Positions 24,002-36,098 of a stretch of 64,000 nt of DNA are shown one piece after another. The translations under genes were made by a program, and so were the position numbers. Source of the stretch: Lathyrus oleraceus (Eukaryota; Streptophyta; Magnoliopsida; Fabales; Fabaceae); the NCBI RefSeq assembly GCF_024323335.1, contig NC_066581.1, positions 228,300,539-228,364,538 of the forward strand, in the 5' to 3' direction. The notes beneath the pieces were generated by a model that saw only the letters and a list, made by a program, of their open reading frames with translations, did not search any database and had not been told where the DNA came from. Position 1 is the stretch's first letter. Each line of letters starts with the position of its first letter.

Positions 24002-24658
24002 CTATATTTCATAATCATGATATGCAGCGATAGCAAGTAAAATCCGAATAGATTTAAGCATTGCAACTGGTGAAAAGGTTTCATCACCGTCAACCCCATG
24101 AATTTCTTTATATCCTTTTGCAACTAGTCTTGCCTTATAGGTATGTACCTTTCCATCCATGTCAGCCTTCTTTTTGAAGACCCACTTGCATCCTATAGGG
24201 TTAACTCCTACAGGAGGCTCTACCAAGGTCCAAACTTGGTTTGTGTACATGGAATCCATTTCAGATTTCATGGCTTCTAGCCACTTCTCAGACTCGGGAC
24301 CAGTTATGGCCTCTTGGTAGGTCACAGGCTCATCTTGATCCATGAGTAATACATCACCTTGATCAGTTATGAGATATCCATATCTCTCAGGTATGTGACG
24401 TATCCTGCTTGACCTACGTTGGTCTTGTTCTACTTGAGCAGGTTGCTCTTCCACAACTCCTTGTGTTTCCTGCTCTAATTCCTCCATAGGTGTATCTATG
24501 CTTTGTGATTCTTGAATTTCTTCAAGCTCTACTTTCCTCCCACTGATTCCTTTGGAAATAAAATCCTTTTCTAGGAAAACTCCAGTTCGAGCAACAAACA
24601 CTTTTCCCTCAGAAGGATTGTAGAAGTAATACCCTCTTGTTTCTTTAGGATACCCCAC
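24002..24658 (-). pseudogene. Copia integrase C-terminus and start of RT
   Basis: It begins with the copia integrase tail (GYPKETRGYYFYNPSEGKVF). A Glu/Gln-rich linker follows, then RRSSRIRHIPERYG, and then the RT start with WVFKKKADMDGKVHTYKARLVAKGY and ETFSPVA. The intervening integrase core (24660-25105) is visible only as broken frames: stops occur around 24660 and 25100, so the DDE core is interrupted. Confidence 0.85.
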
Positions 24659-25105
24659 AAATTAGCATTTGTCAGATTTGGGCTCAAGCTTAGTTGAAAT
24701 TTATCGTTTCACATAAACTTCGCAACCCTAAATCTTCATGTAAGACATATGTGGTTTCTTACCACTCCATATCTCATATGGTGTCTTCTCAACCTTTTTG
24801 GATGGAACACGGTTAAGTGTGTAAGCTGATGTCAATAGTGCATGTCCCCAAAAGGAGTTTGGAAGATCGGCGTGACTCATCATGGATCGGACCATGTCTA
24901 ATAAGGTTCGATTTCTTCTCTCAGATACACCATTCCATTGGGGTGTTCCAGGAGGAGTAAGTTGGGATAGGATCCCACACTCTTTCAGATGGTCATCAAA
25001 CTCTAGGCTTAAATACTCACCACCTCGATCTGATCGAAGAGTTTTAATATTCTTACCTAGTTGGTTTTGTACTTCATTCTTGAATTCCTTGAACTTTTCA
25101 AAGGA

Positions 25106-26709
25106 CTATGATTTGTGTTTCATTAAATACACATAACCATATCTACTGAAATCATCAGTAAATGTGATGAAGTATTGAAAACCTCCTTTGGCTGGTATGT
25201 TCAGTGGTCCACATACATCAGTATGTATGAGGGCCAAAAGATCATTAGCTCTTTCACCTTTTCCTGTGAACGGAGACTTTGTCATCTTTCCAATTAAACA
25301 AGATCTGCATGTCTCATATGATTCATAATCAAAAGAGTCCAAGAGTCCATCTTTATGGAGTTTGGAAATGTGTTTCTCATTTATGTGGCCTAATCGATAA
25401 TGCCAAAGGTAAGTTGGATTTAACTCATTAGGTTTCATCCTTTTAGTATTAATGTTATAAATAGGCATTTCAAGATCAAGGACATATAGTCCATTGTTCA
25501 TTTGTGCAGTAGCATATAATATATCATTCAAATAAATTGAGCAACAATTGTTCTTTATTATAAATGAAAAACCAAACTTGTCCAAACAAGAAACGGAAAT
25601 AATATTACTGCTAATTGCAGGTACATAATAACAGTTCTCTAACTGAATTATTAAACCACTAGGTAAAGTCAATACATAAGTTCCTACGGCTAAAGCAACA
25701 ACCTTTGCTCCATTGCCAACTCGTAGGTCGACTTCACCTTTTGCCAAATCTCTACTCCTTTTTAGTCTCTGCACATTGGTACAAATGTGAGAACCGCATC
25801 CAGTATCTAATACCCATGATGCAGAAGTAGATAAATTAATTTCAATAACAAAAATACCTGAAGTTGAAGTCTCTACTCCATTCTTCTTATCTTCCAGGTA
25901 CTTTGGGCAGTTTCTCTTCCAGTGTCCGGTCTTACCGCAATGGAAGCAAGTGCCTTCTTTTGCTATGCCTCCACTAGGCTTCAAAGCAGCAACAGTGGGT
26001 TTGGGTTTGGCAACTTCCTTGCCTTTCCCTTTATCACCCTGCTTGGTGGGCCTTTTATTCTGTCTCTTTCCATTTCCGATCATCAGAATGGACTTCCCTT
26101 TTGACTTCAGATTCTGCTCAGCAGTTCTTAACATGGCTAGCAGTTCAGGAAGAGATTTGTCCATATCATTCATTTTGAAATTTAGGACAAATTGACTGAA
26201 TCTATCTGGCAACAATTGCAAGATCAAATCAGTCGCAAGTTCCTTTCCGAGGAGAAAACCCAACCTCTCAAGGTTTTCTACATACCCAATCATCTTGAGC
26301 ACATGGGGACCTACAGAGGCTCCCTCAGCTAACTTGCCTTGAAAAGGGGCTTTTGAAACTTCAAACCTTTCATGCCTTGCTTGCTCTTGATAGAGCATAT
26401 TCAGGTGTTCGATCATATGAACGCTGCCATATTCTCATGTTGCTTTTGCAACTCTGAGTTCATGGTAGCTAGCATGAGACAAGCAGTTTCATTGGCATCA
26501 TCGACATGCTTCTTATAAGCATCTCTTTCTGCCTTAGGTGCAGAACTAGAAGGTTCCTCTTCAGGAACAGGTTTCTCCAAGACATACAACTTTTTATCAT
26601 GTTTGAAGACAATCCTCAGATTTCGGTGTCAATCCAGAAAATTTATCCCAGACAATTTTTCCTTGTCAAGGATTGATCGCAAAATGTTGTTAGAGGTGTT
26701 TGTTGTCAT
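25106..26709 (-). pseudogene. Copia gag, protease and integrase N-terminus
   Basis: Gag appears to start at ATG 26709 (minus), within a frame that begins with a typical copia gag N-terminus. A Trp codon has become TGA at about 26630, and another break precedes 26416. From 26416 the frame is open for 436 residues: gag_UBN2-like core (about residues 1-110), a basic linker, one CCHC knuckle (CFHCGKTGHWKRNC, about 157-170), protease with intact DTG (WVLDTGCGSHIC, about 202-213), the pre-integrase HHCC region (HYRLGHINEKHISKLH and CRSC), and the beginning of the integrase core (HTDVCGPL, FTDDFSRYGYVYL). It ends at a stop near 25106. Confidence 0.88.
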
Positions 26710-26719
26710 GGTAATCTAC

Positions 26720-28300
26720 ATGAAAATAATGAAAATATAAGTATCAATAACATATTTAATTAGGCCTTTAATTAAATATGCTCCCACTATTTTACTCAAA
26801 ACAAATGACCCTCACCATTTGATTCGGAAAATCCCGTTGGAAGATTTTCTAGTGGGTTGAGATCCATATTTCACTTTGTTTTAAGTCCGCGTAGGCGGAT
26901 TACACAAAACTAGGTTATTTAGGTAGGAACTCCTTCCAATTGTATCTAATACAACTCTCGAATATTTTAGTTGGGTGAATAACTCCTTATTCCAATCCAT
27001 CACATGGATCATTTCCAACTCTTGCTTCTAAACATATATAATCTTATTATAATTTGTTTAGTTAAGTTTGACCCATTGTTTTAACAATTGGATATTACAA
27101 TTATCCCATCGCACCTTACTAATATAGAACATGCACCTCGCGTAGGCGAAACCTACATTATCCGATACTAGTCTTGATGAGTGTTAAAACTTGGAAAGCA
27201 TAAACTTAATATTTAATTTGAGGGAATTTGCAATTATTCTGATCTCACCGGCTTATTTATCATATAAATCGTCTCTCACATGCATCAACATACATTCACA
27301 TGCATCAACATACATACATAATGAAACAGTTATGGCCCCTAGCACAATTGTTCTCCCAAGCCAATGAGAGAACCTAAGCTAACCTAATAACGATCTAAGC
27401 TTCTCCAAGCAAGATCTTCAAGGTTGTCCTCCTTTGATATTGAATTCTTCTCTTTCTTCATAATATTACATTACATAAAAGAAACTCGTTTTACATACGA
27501 GGGAGTGAGATGAGAAAAGAAGTTACATAAAGAGATTAAAAGAGAGGCACGACACGCAAGTCGTATTTTAAAAACCCAAAACAAAATAAAGGAAAACTAA
27601 GGCCATAACCGATCACCACAAGACAATAATAATAAACACATTATTATTATTAATTTTAATTCTTTTAATTAATTAAAACCAAATTAAATTTCGGCGACCG
27701 ATCACACTACGCAGAGTTAGCCGGGGGTCCGCTGCCCGGTCAGCGGAACAATTCATTTAAAATCGATGTCGTTTTTCGCATCAACACTTGATACTTTAAA
27801 GCACAACTCTTGCGCAGTCACAACCCTAATCGCATAACCTTTTTGACAACAAAACCCTTGTGCCGTCATTAACCCTAATGCATAACTCTTTGACAACACA
27901 ACCCTTGTGTCGTCATTAACCCTAATGCATAACTCTTTGACAACACAACCCTTGTGCCATCATTAACCCTAATGCACCAATTTCAGACCGTCAAACACAT
28001 CTTGATTGTTGATTCAGTATGATTGATCAACACGTCATTTCTTCACCGTACTAATGTCGGATCAAGAAGCAAACAACCATTGATCGCTCAAAGGAAAACA
28101 ACCATTAAGTGTTTGAATGAATGAAACAGAAACAATATATCATATATATCGTATTTTGCATCAGGATTACTTATATCATATATTTAACTTGATCGATCTC
28201 AATTTAATTACTCGTTTATTCTTTGATTCATTTTGTCTTTTAATCGTATTAATACAGAAAATACAGAAAATAAACAGCTATCAGATGCATGGTTTCGTAA
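26720..28300 (-). other. Leader region of the copia element, with 47-bp repeats
   Basis: There is no ORF over this 1.6-kb stretch between primer site and gag. At about 27845-27975, a 47-bp unit (gacaacacaacccttgtgcc... up to ...cataactcttt) is repeated almost exactly nearly three times, with starts at 27845, 27892 and 27939. A more diverged copy lies just upstream. Confidence 0.7.
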
Positions 28301-28315
28301 GTGGCTCTGATATCA
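28301..28315 (-). other. Primer binding site of the copia element
   Basis: The minus strand reads TGATATCAGAGCCAC one base inside the 5' LTR end. It resembles the initiator-Met site TGGTATCAGAGCC with one G-to-A change. Confidence 0.75.
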
Positions 28316-28316
28316 C

Positions 28317-28547
28317 TGAAGGAGAAGGGTGATCCAAAACACAACGGAATTTAAAATTTCTCCTTTAATGATCCTTACGAATGGGCATGATCAGTGATAG
28401 AATCGTTACCTCTTGTAGCGATTGTAACCTTTGGTGGAGATCTACGGAGCGATCACGAACGTTGAACGATGACAACACCTCTACTCAGTCCACAAGAACG
28501 GATTCCTTCAATCTCAGTGCTAACTGCTACGAATGAAGGCTTTGAGT

Positions 28548-28592
<45 letters not shown>

Positions 28593-29687
28593 GAAATTGC
28601 AAGTGTGACAATGCTTCTACACAAAGGTTCTATTTATAGAACCACTTGTATGGGCTGCAAGCTAAAAAGCCCACTCAAGTGTATATGCCCCATATCTTAT
28701 AATATGCCAAAATCACTTAAGTGTGTGGTACCTTACCATATTTCGTATTCTACTTAAGTACACCGTACCTTACGATGTTCTATAATTCACTTAAGGGCAC
28801 CGTACATTACGGTATTCCTTAATTACTCTATCTCTCATCATTTCGTCCTTTGTGTGTGACCCTATAGGTTTTCGCGGCATTGGCAATTATATTAAATCAC
28901 GTATTTAACATGATAAACAGTGAGCGGTGTCTAGCAACACATCACTGCTACCCAAGACACGAAAATGTCATGTGATCTGACAAATCCTTCTGTGATAATA
29001 ATTATGTGTATAATTACCCTTTTTCCCTTATGTCTATATTGAACACAAGGCATAGACCGTGTCATCCTTGTCCAGTTCAATATTGGGCCCATAGACATTT
29101 ATCCTGTTACGCAGGATGGGCAAATTCCATCTAGGTCACTCATGTCCGTTTGCATGCTTCGTGGAGTACCCATCAACTGTCTTTATGGTCAGCCAATTAC
29201 GGACAATGTTTGATCAGCAATAAGGCACTCAACTCTACATCTAGGGTCCATAGTGGTTTCAGGTCGAAGGGTGGTATACACCATTATCACCATGAGAATA
29301 ACTTATGACACTTTGCATAACTTTCTATATAGTATTCTCATAGCTGGTTAATCTAGTATAAATATTACTCTTAATATTCATGCCTATGTTTAAGACTTGA
29401 TAACTCTTTATCCATGATCCATGAGATGTGATCATCAGTCTATAAACATAATAGTCTTCATGCTTTAATGTTATCCCACTTCACAATAAAGCTTGACTAC
29501 AAATACTTTAAGAATAATGTCCTTATGTTTAATGTGATCTCATGATTAAGGCATACTTGATACATTAAACGGACTAGCTATTCTAGGGACTTTATTAAAC
29601 AAACATAATAAAGAAAAAGCCTTTTATTATTAATAAATAATTCGATACAAGTACCAAAAGTATTGACCTCTAGGGCTTACACCAACA
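28317..29687 (-). repeat. 5' LTR of the copia element
   Basis: The LTR is 1371 bp. The main differences from the 3' LTR are scattered substitutions and a GA tract of about 22 units (28545-28589). Confidence 0.92.
28627..28644 (-). promoter_or_regulatory. TATA box of the copia LTR within a palindrome
   Basis: GGTTCTATTTATAGAACC has 8-bp inverted arms around TT. On the minus strand it contains TATAAATAGA, the likely promoter core. Confidence 0.6.
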
Positions 29688-29692
29688 TCTTC

Positions 29693-30357
29693 AGCACGGG
29701 GTTTTGTAAAGATATCAGTCCATTGATGGTCTGTATCAACAAATTTTAAGTTAAAAATACCCTTCTAAACATAGTCACGTAAAAAGTGATGTTTAATTTC
29801 AATATACTTAGCCCTAGAATGCAAGATAGGATTCTTGGACAAACAAATAGCAAAAGTATTATCATAGAGAATAGGAATGTTACTCTCAAATATCTGATAA
29901 ACTTCCAACTGACTCTTCATCCAGAGTATCTGAGTATTGCATCCAGAAGATGCGATATACTTATCTTCGGCTATTTAAAATGCAGTTGTTAACTGTCTCT
30001 TGCTAGACCACGAGATCAGATTGTCACCCAGAAATTGACAACTTCCAGAAGTATTTTTCCTTTCTATTCTGTCTCCAGCATAGTCAGCATCAAATAGCCT
30101 ACTAATTTGTAATCACTTGATTTTCTATAAAACAAACCAATGTTAGTAGTACCTTTCAAATACCTAAAGATTCTCTTAACAACCGTTAAGTGAATTTCCC
30201 TAGGATCTGATTGGAAGCAAGCACATAAGCAGGCACTGAATAAAATATCAGTTCTAGAAGTGGTTAGATAAAGGAGATAACCTATGATACCTCTAAATAG
30301 CTTCTGATTTACCTTACAGGTTACCTTTTCTTTCTTCAGAATGCATGTAGGATGCAT
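29693..30357 (-). pseudogene. SIRE-1 RNase H, interrupted and frameshifted
   Basis: The frame 30064-30357 carries the RT-RNase H connector (TSRTDILFSACLCACFQSDPRE, FRYLKG). It shifts by one base near 30080, so the DADYAGDR segment continues in another frame. Further segments down to about 29700 (CDN-like, AKYIEIKHHF) are in broken frames with several stops. The end of the gene meets the TSD of the copia insertion at 29692. Confidence 0.75.
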
Positions 30358-30429
30358 TTGAGCCTTCGCTGGCTTGCATTCTGAAAAGTTAAACTTCTTC
30401 AGAAGTTCCCTTATATACTTGCTCTGATG

Positions 30430-31254
30430 AATGTATGTTCCTTCTGAACATTGATCAATGTGAATTCCTAGAAAGAACTTGAGTTATCCCATCAAACTCA
30501 TTTCAAATTTTGCATGCATTGACTTAGAAAAATACTTGCACAGTGAAGCATTAGCAGAGGAAAAAATAATATCATCAACATAAATTTGCACAACTAGAAT
30601 ATCATTCTTAAAGGTTTTGCAAAAGAGAGTTGTGTCCACTTTCTCTCTGGTAAAATTATTTTCCAAAAGAAAGTTACTCAGTTTATCATACCAAGCTCTG
30701 GGAGTTTACTTTAGACCATATAACGAATTTTTAAGTTTGAAAACAAATTTTAGGTTTTGAGAACTTCCAAAACCTAGGGGTTGGTGCACGCACACTTATT
30801 CATAAATGTACCCACTTAAGAATGCACTCTTAACATACATCTGATAAAGAATGATGTTATGATTGACTGAAAACGAAATTAAAAGACTAATAGACTCTAA
30901 CCTGGCACTTGGAGCAAAGGTTTTTGTATAGTTTATGCCTTCTTGTTAACTATAAACTTGTGCTACTAGTCGAGCCTTGTTTCTGACGACTTCGCCTTTA
31001 TCATTGAGCTTGTTTCTGAAAACCCATCTGGTTCCAATGACATGGAAACCCTTTGGTTTCTGAACAAGAACCCATACATCATTCCTGGTGAATTTATTCA
31101 GTTCTTCTTGCATAGCCAGAATCCATTCATTATCTAGAAGAGCTTCATCAATAGATGATGGCTCTATCAGATATATCAAACCTATAAGAGTTTCTTCAGA
31201 AGGTTTGAATGAAGATCGAGTTCTGACTAGTGCGTCTTTATCTCCCAGAATCAA
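30430..31254 (-). pseudogene. SIRE-1 reverse transcriptase
   Basis: Open pieces 30946-31254 (WVFRNKLNDKGEVVRNKARLVAQ) and 30484-30666 (with YVDD intact in QIYVDDIIFSSAN) are separated by stops and frameshifts. Upstream SIRE-type linker sequence lies before the WVLVQKPKG segment. It is nonfunctional. Confidence 0.8.
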
Positions 31255-31505
31255 TTATTCAGAATGAGAAGTTCTTGATCTACTATTATTCTAAGTTGGA
31301 TCAATAATGTCTTATGGTTGAGTCACTTCTGATTATTTTGCTTTAGCGTCCTTTGCTTTACCTTCTGAGTCTTTATCTTCAGATTCTGAGAAATTAATCT
31401 TTATATCTGCAAATTTCTCAACTAGCTTTGACTTTTCAGGGTCAAGCTTATCATTGAATCTAACATGAACTAACTCCTCGAAAATTCTTGTCTCATTGTT
31501 AAAGA

Positions 31506-32105
31506 CTATGAAGCCTTTAGAGTTTTAGAATATCCTAACAATAAGCACTTTTGTTCCTTAGAATCAAACTTTCCAAGATTCTCTTTAGTGTTCAACATAA
31601 AACACTCACAGCCAAAAGGATGGAAGTAAGAAATGTTGGGCTTTCTGTTCTTCCACAATTCATAGGGAGTCTTACCCATAATAGGTCTAATAGAAATCAT
31701 GTTCTGAATATAACAAGTTGTGTTAACTACTTCTGGAAAGAAATGCTTATCCATGTCAGTCTCTTGGATCATAGTGTGGGCCATTTCTTGCAAAGTCCTA
31801 TTCTTCCTTTCTATAAACCCATTTTGTTGTGGAGTTCTAGGACAGGAGAAATCATGTGAAATTCCATTTTCATCAAAAAGATTTTCAAAAATGTTTATTT
31901 TCAAATTCGCCACCAAGATCACTTCTGACTCTGACTATTTTGCAATCCATCTTTGTTTGCACTTGTGAGCAGAAAGTGTGACTCTCCTTGTGTTTCAAGA
32001 ACTTTACCCATGTCTAACGACTATAGTCATCAATGATGACCAATCCATACTTCTTACCAATGACAGAGGCAGTTTTCACGTGCCCTAACAAATCAATATG
32101 CATAA
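31506..32105 (-). pseudogene. SIRE-1 integrase
   Basis: The frame 31506-31922 contains the core C-terminal half: a PRTPQQNGFIERKNRTLQEMA segment with the catalytic Glu, then GKTPYELWKNRKPNISYFHPFGC. The first half (31922-32105), with the Asp residues, is in broken frames. Confidence 0.8.
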
Positions 32106-32106
32106 G

Positions 32107-32720
32107 TTATAACGGTCTAGAGGTATAAACAACAATTTTCGCTTTGAAAAATGTTTTAGAAAACTTTCCTTTCTGATATGCTTCACAAAGGGCATCTGAA
32201 GAGAACTTCAGGTTGGGTAAGCCTCTGACTAATCCAAGCTTATTTAGCTGAGAAATCCTTTTCATGCTAACATGGCCCAAACTTCTATGCCATACCCATT
32301 GGTCCTCATTATCAAACAATGAGAATTTTACATTTTGATCCTTAAGATTAGAAAGTTTGATTTTATAAATGTTGTTCTTCCTCATTCCGTTAAAAAGATT
32401 TGTGCCATCTTTCTGACTAACAACCTTACAGGACTTTTGATTAAAAATGGTATCATAACCATTCTCACTAAGTTGACTAATAGATAATAAGTTATGCATC
32501 AAACCATCGACCAAAAGAACATTAATAATAGAAGGACGTTTACCGTTACCAACAGTTCTGGAGCCAATGATCTTCCCTTTCTGGTTTCCTCTGAAACCAA
32601 CGAATCCTCCAGGCTTAAGTTCCAAATCTTAGAACATAGACCTTTTACCCGTCATATGTCGCGAGCATCCACTATTCAGGTACCATGACTGATGTTTCAA
32701 CTGAGTTGCTAAGGATGTCT
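32107..32720 (-). pseudogene. SIRE-1 protease and pre-integrase region
   Basis: The open frame 32107-32625 includes LLSISQLSENGY and WHRSLGHVSMKRISQLNKLGL, the copia pre-integrase region. Just upstream (32630-32720) the protease active-site triplet reads NSG where DSG is expected, and a stop lies a few codons after it. Confidence 0.78.
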
Positions 32721-32879
32721 GTAACATAGATGATCTTATTCTTAGGTACCCATTTTCTTGGTCCTCTCTTGTTAGTTTTCCCAGAGTTTCTCACACCCTT
32801 GGGTCTTTGTGCAACATGATAATCAAGTGAAATTTATGCATGATACTTAGGTTTCAGAGCTGAGTTCTTATCCTTTGTA

Positions 32880-34035
32880 AGTTTTTATGTCTGTGCAGAA
32901 AAATCAAGCTCAGTGCCAGTAGGCACAAAATGCTCATAGAGAGGTTTCAGTTTTACCTTCTGACTTTTGTCAAGTTTTATAGTTTTCGTACAACCTAAAC
33001 CTTTCTTGTTATTTCTGCTAACTCCATCGATCAAAGAAGTCATTTTGCTTCTATGTATGCTTTTATCCATAAAGTACTGGAATGCTCTGTCATATCTAAT
33101 GATGCAATCAGTACCAGAAGCTTTTGAGACTATTTCTTCCTTTAGTTTTAAAATTTTAATTTTCTAAGTAGAGTTGTTACTTCCTAAAGAAAATAATTTT
33201 TCATTTAGGGAAGAAATGCCTTTCTCAAGCTCACTATGAGTTTCAGAAGCAACTATTTGGACTTGTTTAAGGTCCTTGTACCTACTTCGAAGACTTTGGT
33301 ACTTTTTCAGTATTTCAAAGAGACATGACTCTAAATCAGAATGGGATAGTTTAGAAAAAACCTCTTCAGAATCGGAGTCTGATTCTGATTATGACAACAT
33401 CTTGTCTTTTGGTTCTTCAGAACCTTCTGGATCAGTTGTAGTTGCCATCAATGCAACATTGGCTTGTTCCTCGTCAGAATCTTCTTCTTCTGATTGTGAG
33501 TCGTCCTATGTAGCCATAAGCCCCTTCTTGCCTTTAGAAAACTTCTTCTTAGGCCTTCTATCATTTTTTAGATTAGGACACTCATTCTTGTAGTGGTCCG
33601 GATCCTTCCACTCAAAGCAGATAACCTCTTTACCAAAACCTTGCTTCTTCTATCCAAACAAAGAATCAAAATGACCAGCAGTCCTCCTAGCTCCTCTGAA
33701 CTTTCCTTGACCATTCTGCATGTGCTTCTAGAGTCTGTTGACCCTCTTTGAAATCAAAGACAACTTATCATCATCTTATGAGTCTTCATCAGAAACTTCT
33801 GATTCTTCCTCAGATTGATAAGCTCTTATCTTTTCAAGCTTAGACTTTAAAGCAACAAATTTACCTTGCTTCTGAGGTTCATATTCCTCAAGTTCTAACT
33901 TGTGGCTTCTCAAAAAACTAACAAGTCTTCAAGACTAAAACTATTAAGACCCTTTTCAGACTTCAAAGTAGTTACCATAAGTCTCCATTTTTTAGGGAGA
34001 CTTCTGATTACCTTCTTGACATGGTCAAAAGCAAT
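32880..34035 (-). pseudogene. SIRE-1 gag, C-terminal two thirds
   Basis: Broken frames on the minus strand show KVIRSLPKKW near 34020, a Lys/Glu-rich middle, one degenerate zinc knuckle near 33560-33610 (Cys-x2-Trp in place of the second Cys), an acidic Ser/Glu tract (33360-33500), and the SIRE-type C-terminal region (32885-33070). Several stops are present. The N-terminal third is missing beyond 34035. Confidence 0.72.
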
Positions 34036-35292
34036 AGGAACAAAGGATCATAGTCAAGACTTCTTCATCATAGAAATAGGGTTTCATCATGGTCAAAGAA
34101 GAATCCATTTTCTATATTGGTTCAAATATGGCTCACGGGTTTATTCATATGATATGTCATTCAAGATTCAAGATATCATCATGTTTAATTAATATTCAAT
34201 CAATAATTCCTCATTTGGTCCTCAAATAGTCATAATTGTGCCTTGGGATTCAAGAAATTGTCAAAGAATGCAAGTTAGGGCATGGTTGATTGGCCTAGTT
34301 GCCAAGTTTGGCCTACCATGTGGTCCAAACCCCATAACTTTCTCATTTATCAACATTTTGGAGATCTACTTCAAGCCAAATGTAATAAATGGAATCCTTT
34401 ACAACTTTTTTTCAAGAATCAAACCCTAATTCAACCTCTAAACACCTCAGATTTTGAATTGGTCAAAACAAGTCAAGCTTCTAAGGCAGGCCTAAAACCA
34501 TGTCATGACCACTACTTTACACCTATGACATTTTCACCTCAAATCTCCTTTTGACCTAATTATTTTTGCATCTTGTTAAGATCATGGCAAAGAGTGTTTG
34601 GCCTAAAATGCATGAGCCAATTTCATTTGGCTCAAGCCTAAACATGGTGCCCTGCCAAGTTGTGTGCACAAAACCAGACCAAGCCAAGCAGTTATGTATC
34701 TTTTTCCAAGTCACCAAATCATGCGCATCCCTTCCAAATGACCAAGGCTTGTGCAGAAACATTTTGAAAGCAAATTGGAGGCCTGAAAATAGATGTCATG
34801 CACGAGCCAAACACAAGCCAAAATGCAAGAGGACACGTGAAAATCATGAACACAAATCCAAGGCAAATGGAACAAAAGGACAAAATAGGATATCCTTCTA
34901 GATTTCAAATGATTGCCACATCATTTTGTAATGATTAGCATGCAATTTAGAGTGGATTAGATTGCATTTTCCAGTTCACGGATCCAATTTTTTTCATACA
35001 CGTGTCAAGATTTGAATCACGCGATTTCCACCTCAATTCATCACAAATCATTCCCCATCACCTTCCCTATAAATAGAGGAAGGTTTTCCCTCATTTTTTC
35101 AAGCCCCAGAACCACTGAAATGCTGCCAGAATCATCGTGTACCTCCACCAAAACATAGCATATGGTCAGAGAGATTCAAGTATCTTCAGCTCAATCCAAG
35201 CATCTGAACATCTTCCCTAATCTTCACTAAAGCTAACTAGTGTTTACCTTGAAAATTAGTAAACAACCGTTGATCTTCCAAATTTCTAAATT
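34036..35292 (+). mobile_element. Ogre-like LTR fragment, plus strand
   Basis: This is non-coding sequence with the texture of Ogre LTRs: AT-rich, with phrases such as 'catggttgattggcc' and 'ccaaacc'. A TATA box (35068-35080) is followed by a pyrimidine-rich leader and 'gaaccactgaaatgctgcc'. The left side joins SIRE-1 gag, and the right side is cut by the LTR of the next element. No U5 end or primer site is present. Family assignment is inferred from style only. Confidence 0.4.
35068..35080 (+). promoter_or_regulatory. TATA box in the Ogre-like LTR fragment
   Basis: ctataaatagagg, with a leader typical of an LTR R region starting about 30 bases downstream. Confidence 0.5.
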
Positions 35293-36076
35293 TGGTTACT
35301 CGCAGGATCGATCAGATTGATCCTAGGACATGTGCTAATTATTTTGAAAATGATTTTTGGTAATAACGAACACTCCAATAATAAGCGCAAAATTAGAGTT
35401 ATAAATTGAATAAAAAGGGCTGGTATGAATGAGAGGTAAAGAACTTGTAATGATAAACAATTAACAAAAGTAAATGTTGAAAGCAAGGAAATTGTAAAGG
35501 ACTGCAAATGGCGAAGAAAAGAAGAGTGTTTGAAATGAAGCAATAAAGAAATGTATTTCTGGGAACAAAAAGTAAAGATAACTTTGTATTGCTTTGAAGT
35601 AACTAACAATGGTTTAAACAAATGTGCATTCTGTGATTTACGATTCTTCTTCACACGAGTACTTGGTAAATTTACAGGTTTTTGTACATACTTTGACACA
35701 CACTTTTCTAATACTAAAACCCTATATTTATACTGGATCGAGATAACTATTTTTGATGGTTCTTCAATCACGTCGAGACACATGGCGCCTTGCATGTACG
35801 CGATTATCTACTATGCTCCACGTGTACTCTCAACGGTTTCTGAGAAGGGCGAAGTTCCCTTCCTTATTTGAATTTTTAATCTTTGGTCGAAAACCGTTTT
35901 CAACCGTTTTTTTCAAGAGATTCTTCTGGAGTCTCAACTGTATGCTGATCTTCATCAACCTTGCCCAGTCGAATCAACCCCAGTTGTTCGAATACTACTT
36001 CCTGGTCAAAAAGCAGCTTTACATATGATTTCTAATTTTAGTAATTCTTAATGGGCGTCGAAAATATGAGCTCACA
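35293..36076 (-). repeat. 3' LTR of the minus-strand Tat-type element
   Basis: The right border is fixed by TGTGAGCTCATA on the minus strand next to the polypurine tract. The left border is placed at tggttactcg (35293) but could be as far left as 35271. ORFs across it show no known domain. Confidence 0.6.
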
Positions 36077-36098
36077 AATTGCCCCCCCCCCCCCAAAA
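36077..36098 (-). other. Polypurine tract with 13 consecutive G
   Basis: The minus strand reads TTTT followed by G13 (plus-strand C run 36082-36094), then CAATT and the LTR. The homopolymer is unusually long for such a tract. Confidence 0.75.

Larger units (their letters stand above)
21393..29687 (-). mobile_element. Complete Ty1-copia element, 8.3 kb, TSD TCTTC
   Basis: Two LTRs (21393-22736 and 28317-29687) share the same TG...CA ends. A perfect 5-bp duplication TCTTC flanks them (21388-21392 and 29688-29692). Read on the minus strand, a primer site, a long leader, gag, protease, integrase, RT, RNase H and a polypurine tract follow in order. Joining the flanks restores the phrase gatctatcttcagc..gggg seen uninterrupted in the second SIRE copy (about 46095-46120). 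The pol frame has several stops. The LTRs differ mostly by single bases, so insertion is moderately old. Lineage is perhaps TAR/Tork-like and is tentative. Confidence 0.92.
18113..34035 (-). mobile_element. Decayed SIRE/Maximus-type Ty1-copia element (SIRE-1 of this window)
   Basis: Read on the minus strand, the order is gag (about 34035-32880), protease and integrase (32720-31506), RT (31260-30430), RNase H (30357-29693, continuing past the insertion), an env-like remnant (20865-20590), a polypurine tract, and a 3' LTR (19676-18113). A complete copia element (21393-29687) interrupts it in RNase H, and a solo LTR interrupts its LTR. Many stops and frameshifts are present. The 5' end is lost at 34035, where plus-strand LTR sequence begins. 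The SIRE assignment rests on the gag C-terminal acidic region, the env-like ORF position and similarity to the second copy at 41748-47412. Confidence 0.8.

Noticed and set aside
27700..27770. GC-richer patch in the copia leader as a gene or regulatory site
   Set aside because: Short, no ORF or recognised motif, and contained within the leader of the complete copia element.
35286..35795. 169-codon minus-strand ORF
   Set aside because: It lies inside an LTR, is Phe/Leu/Ser-rich, and has no recognised domain.
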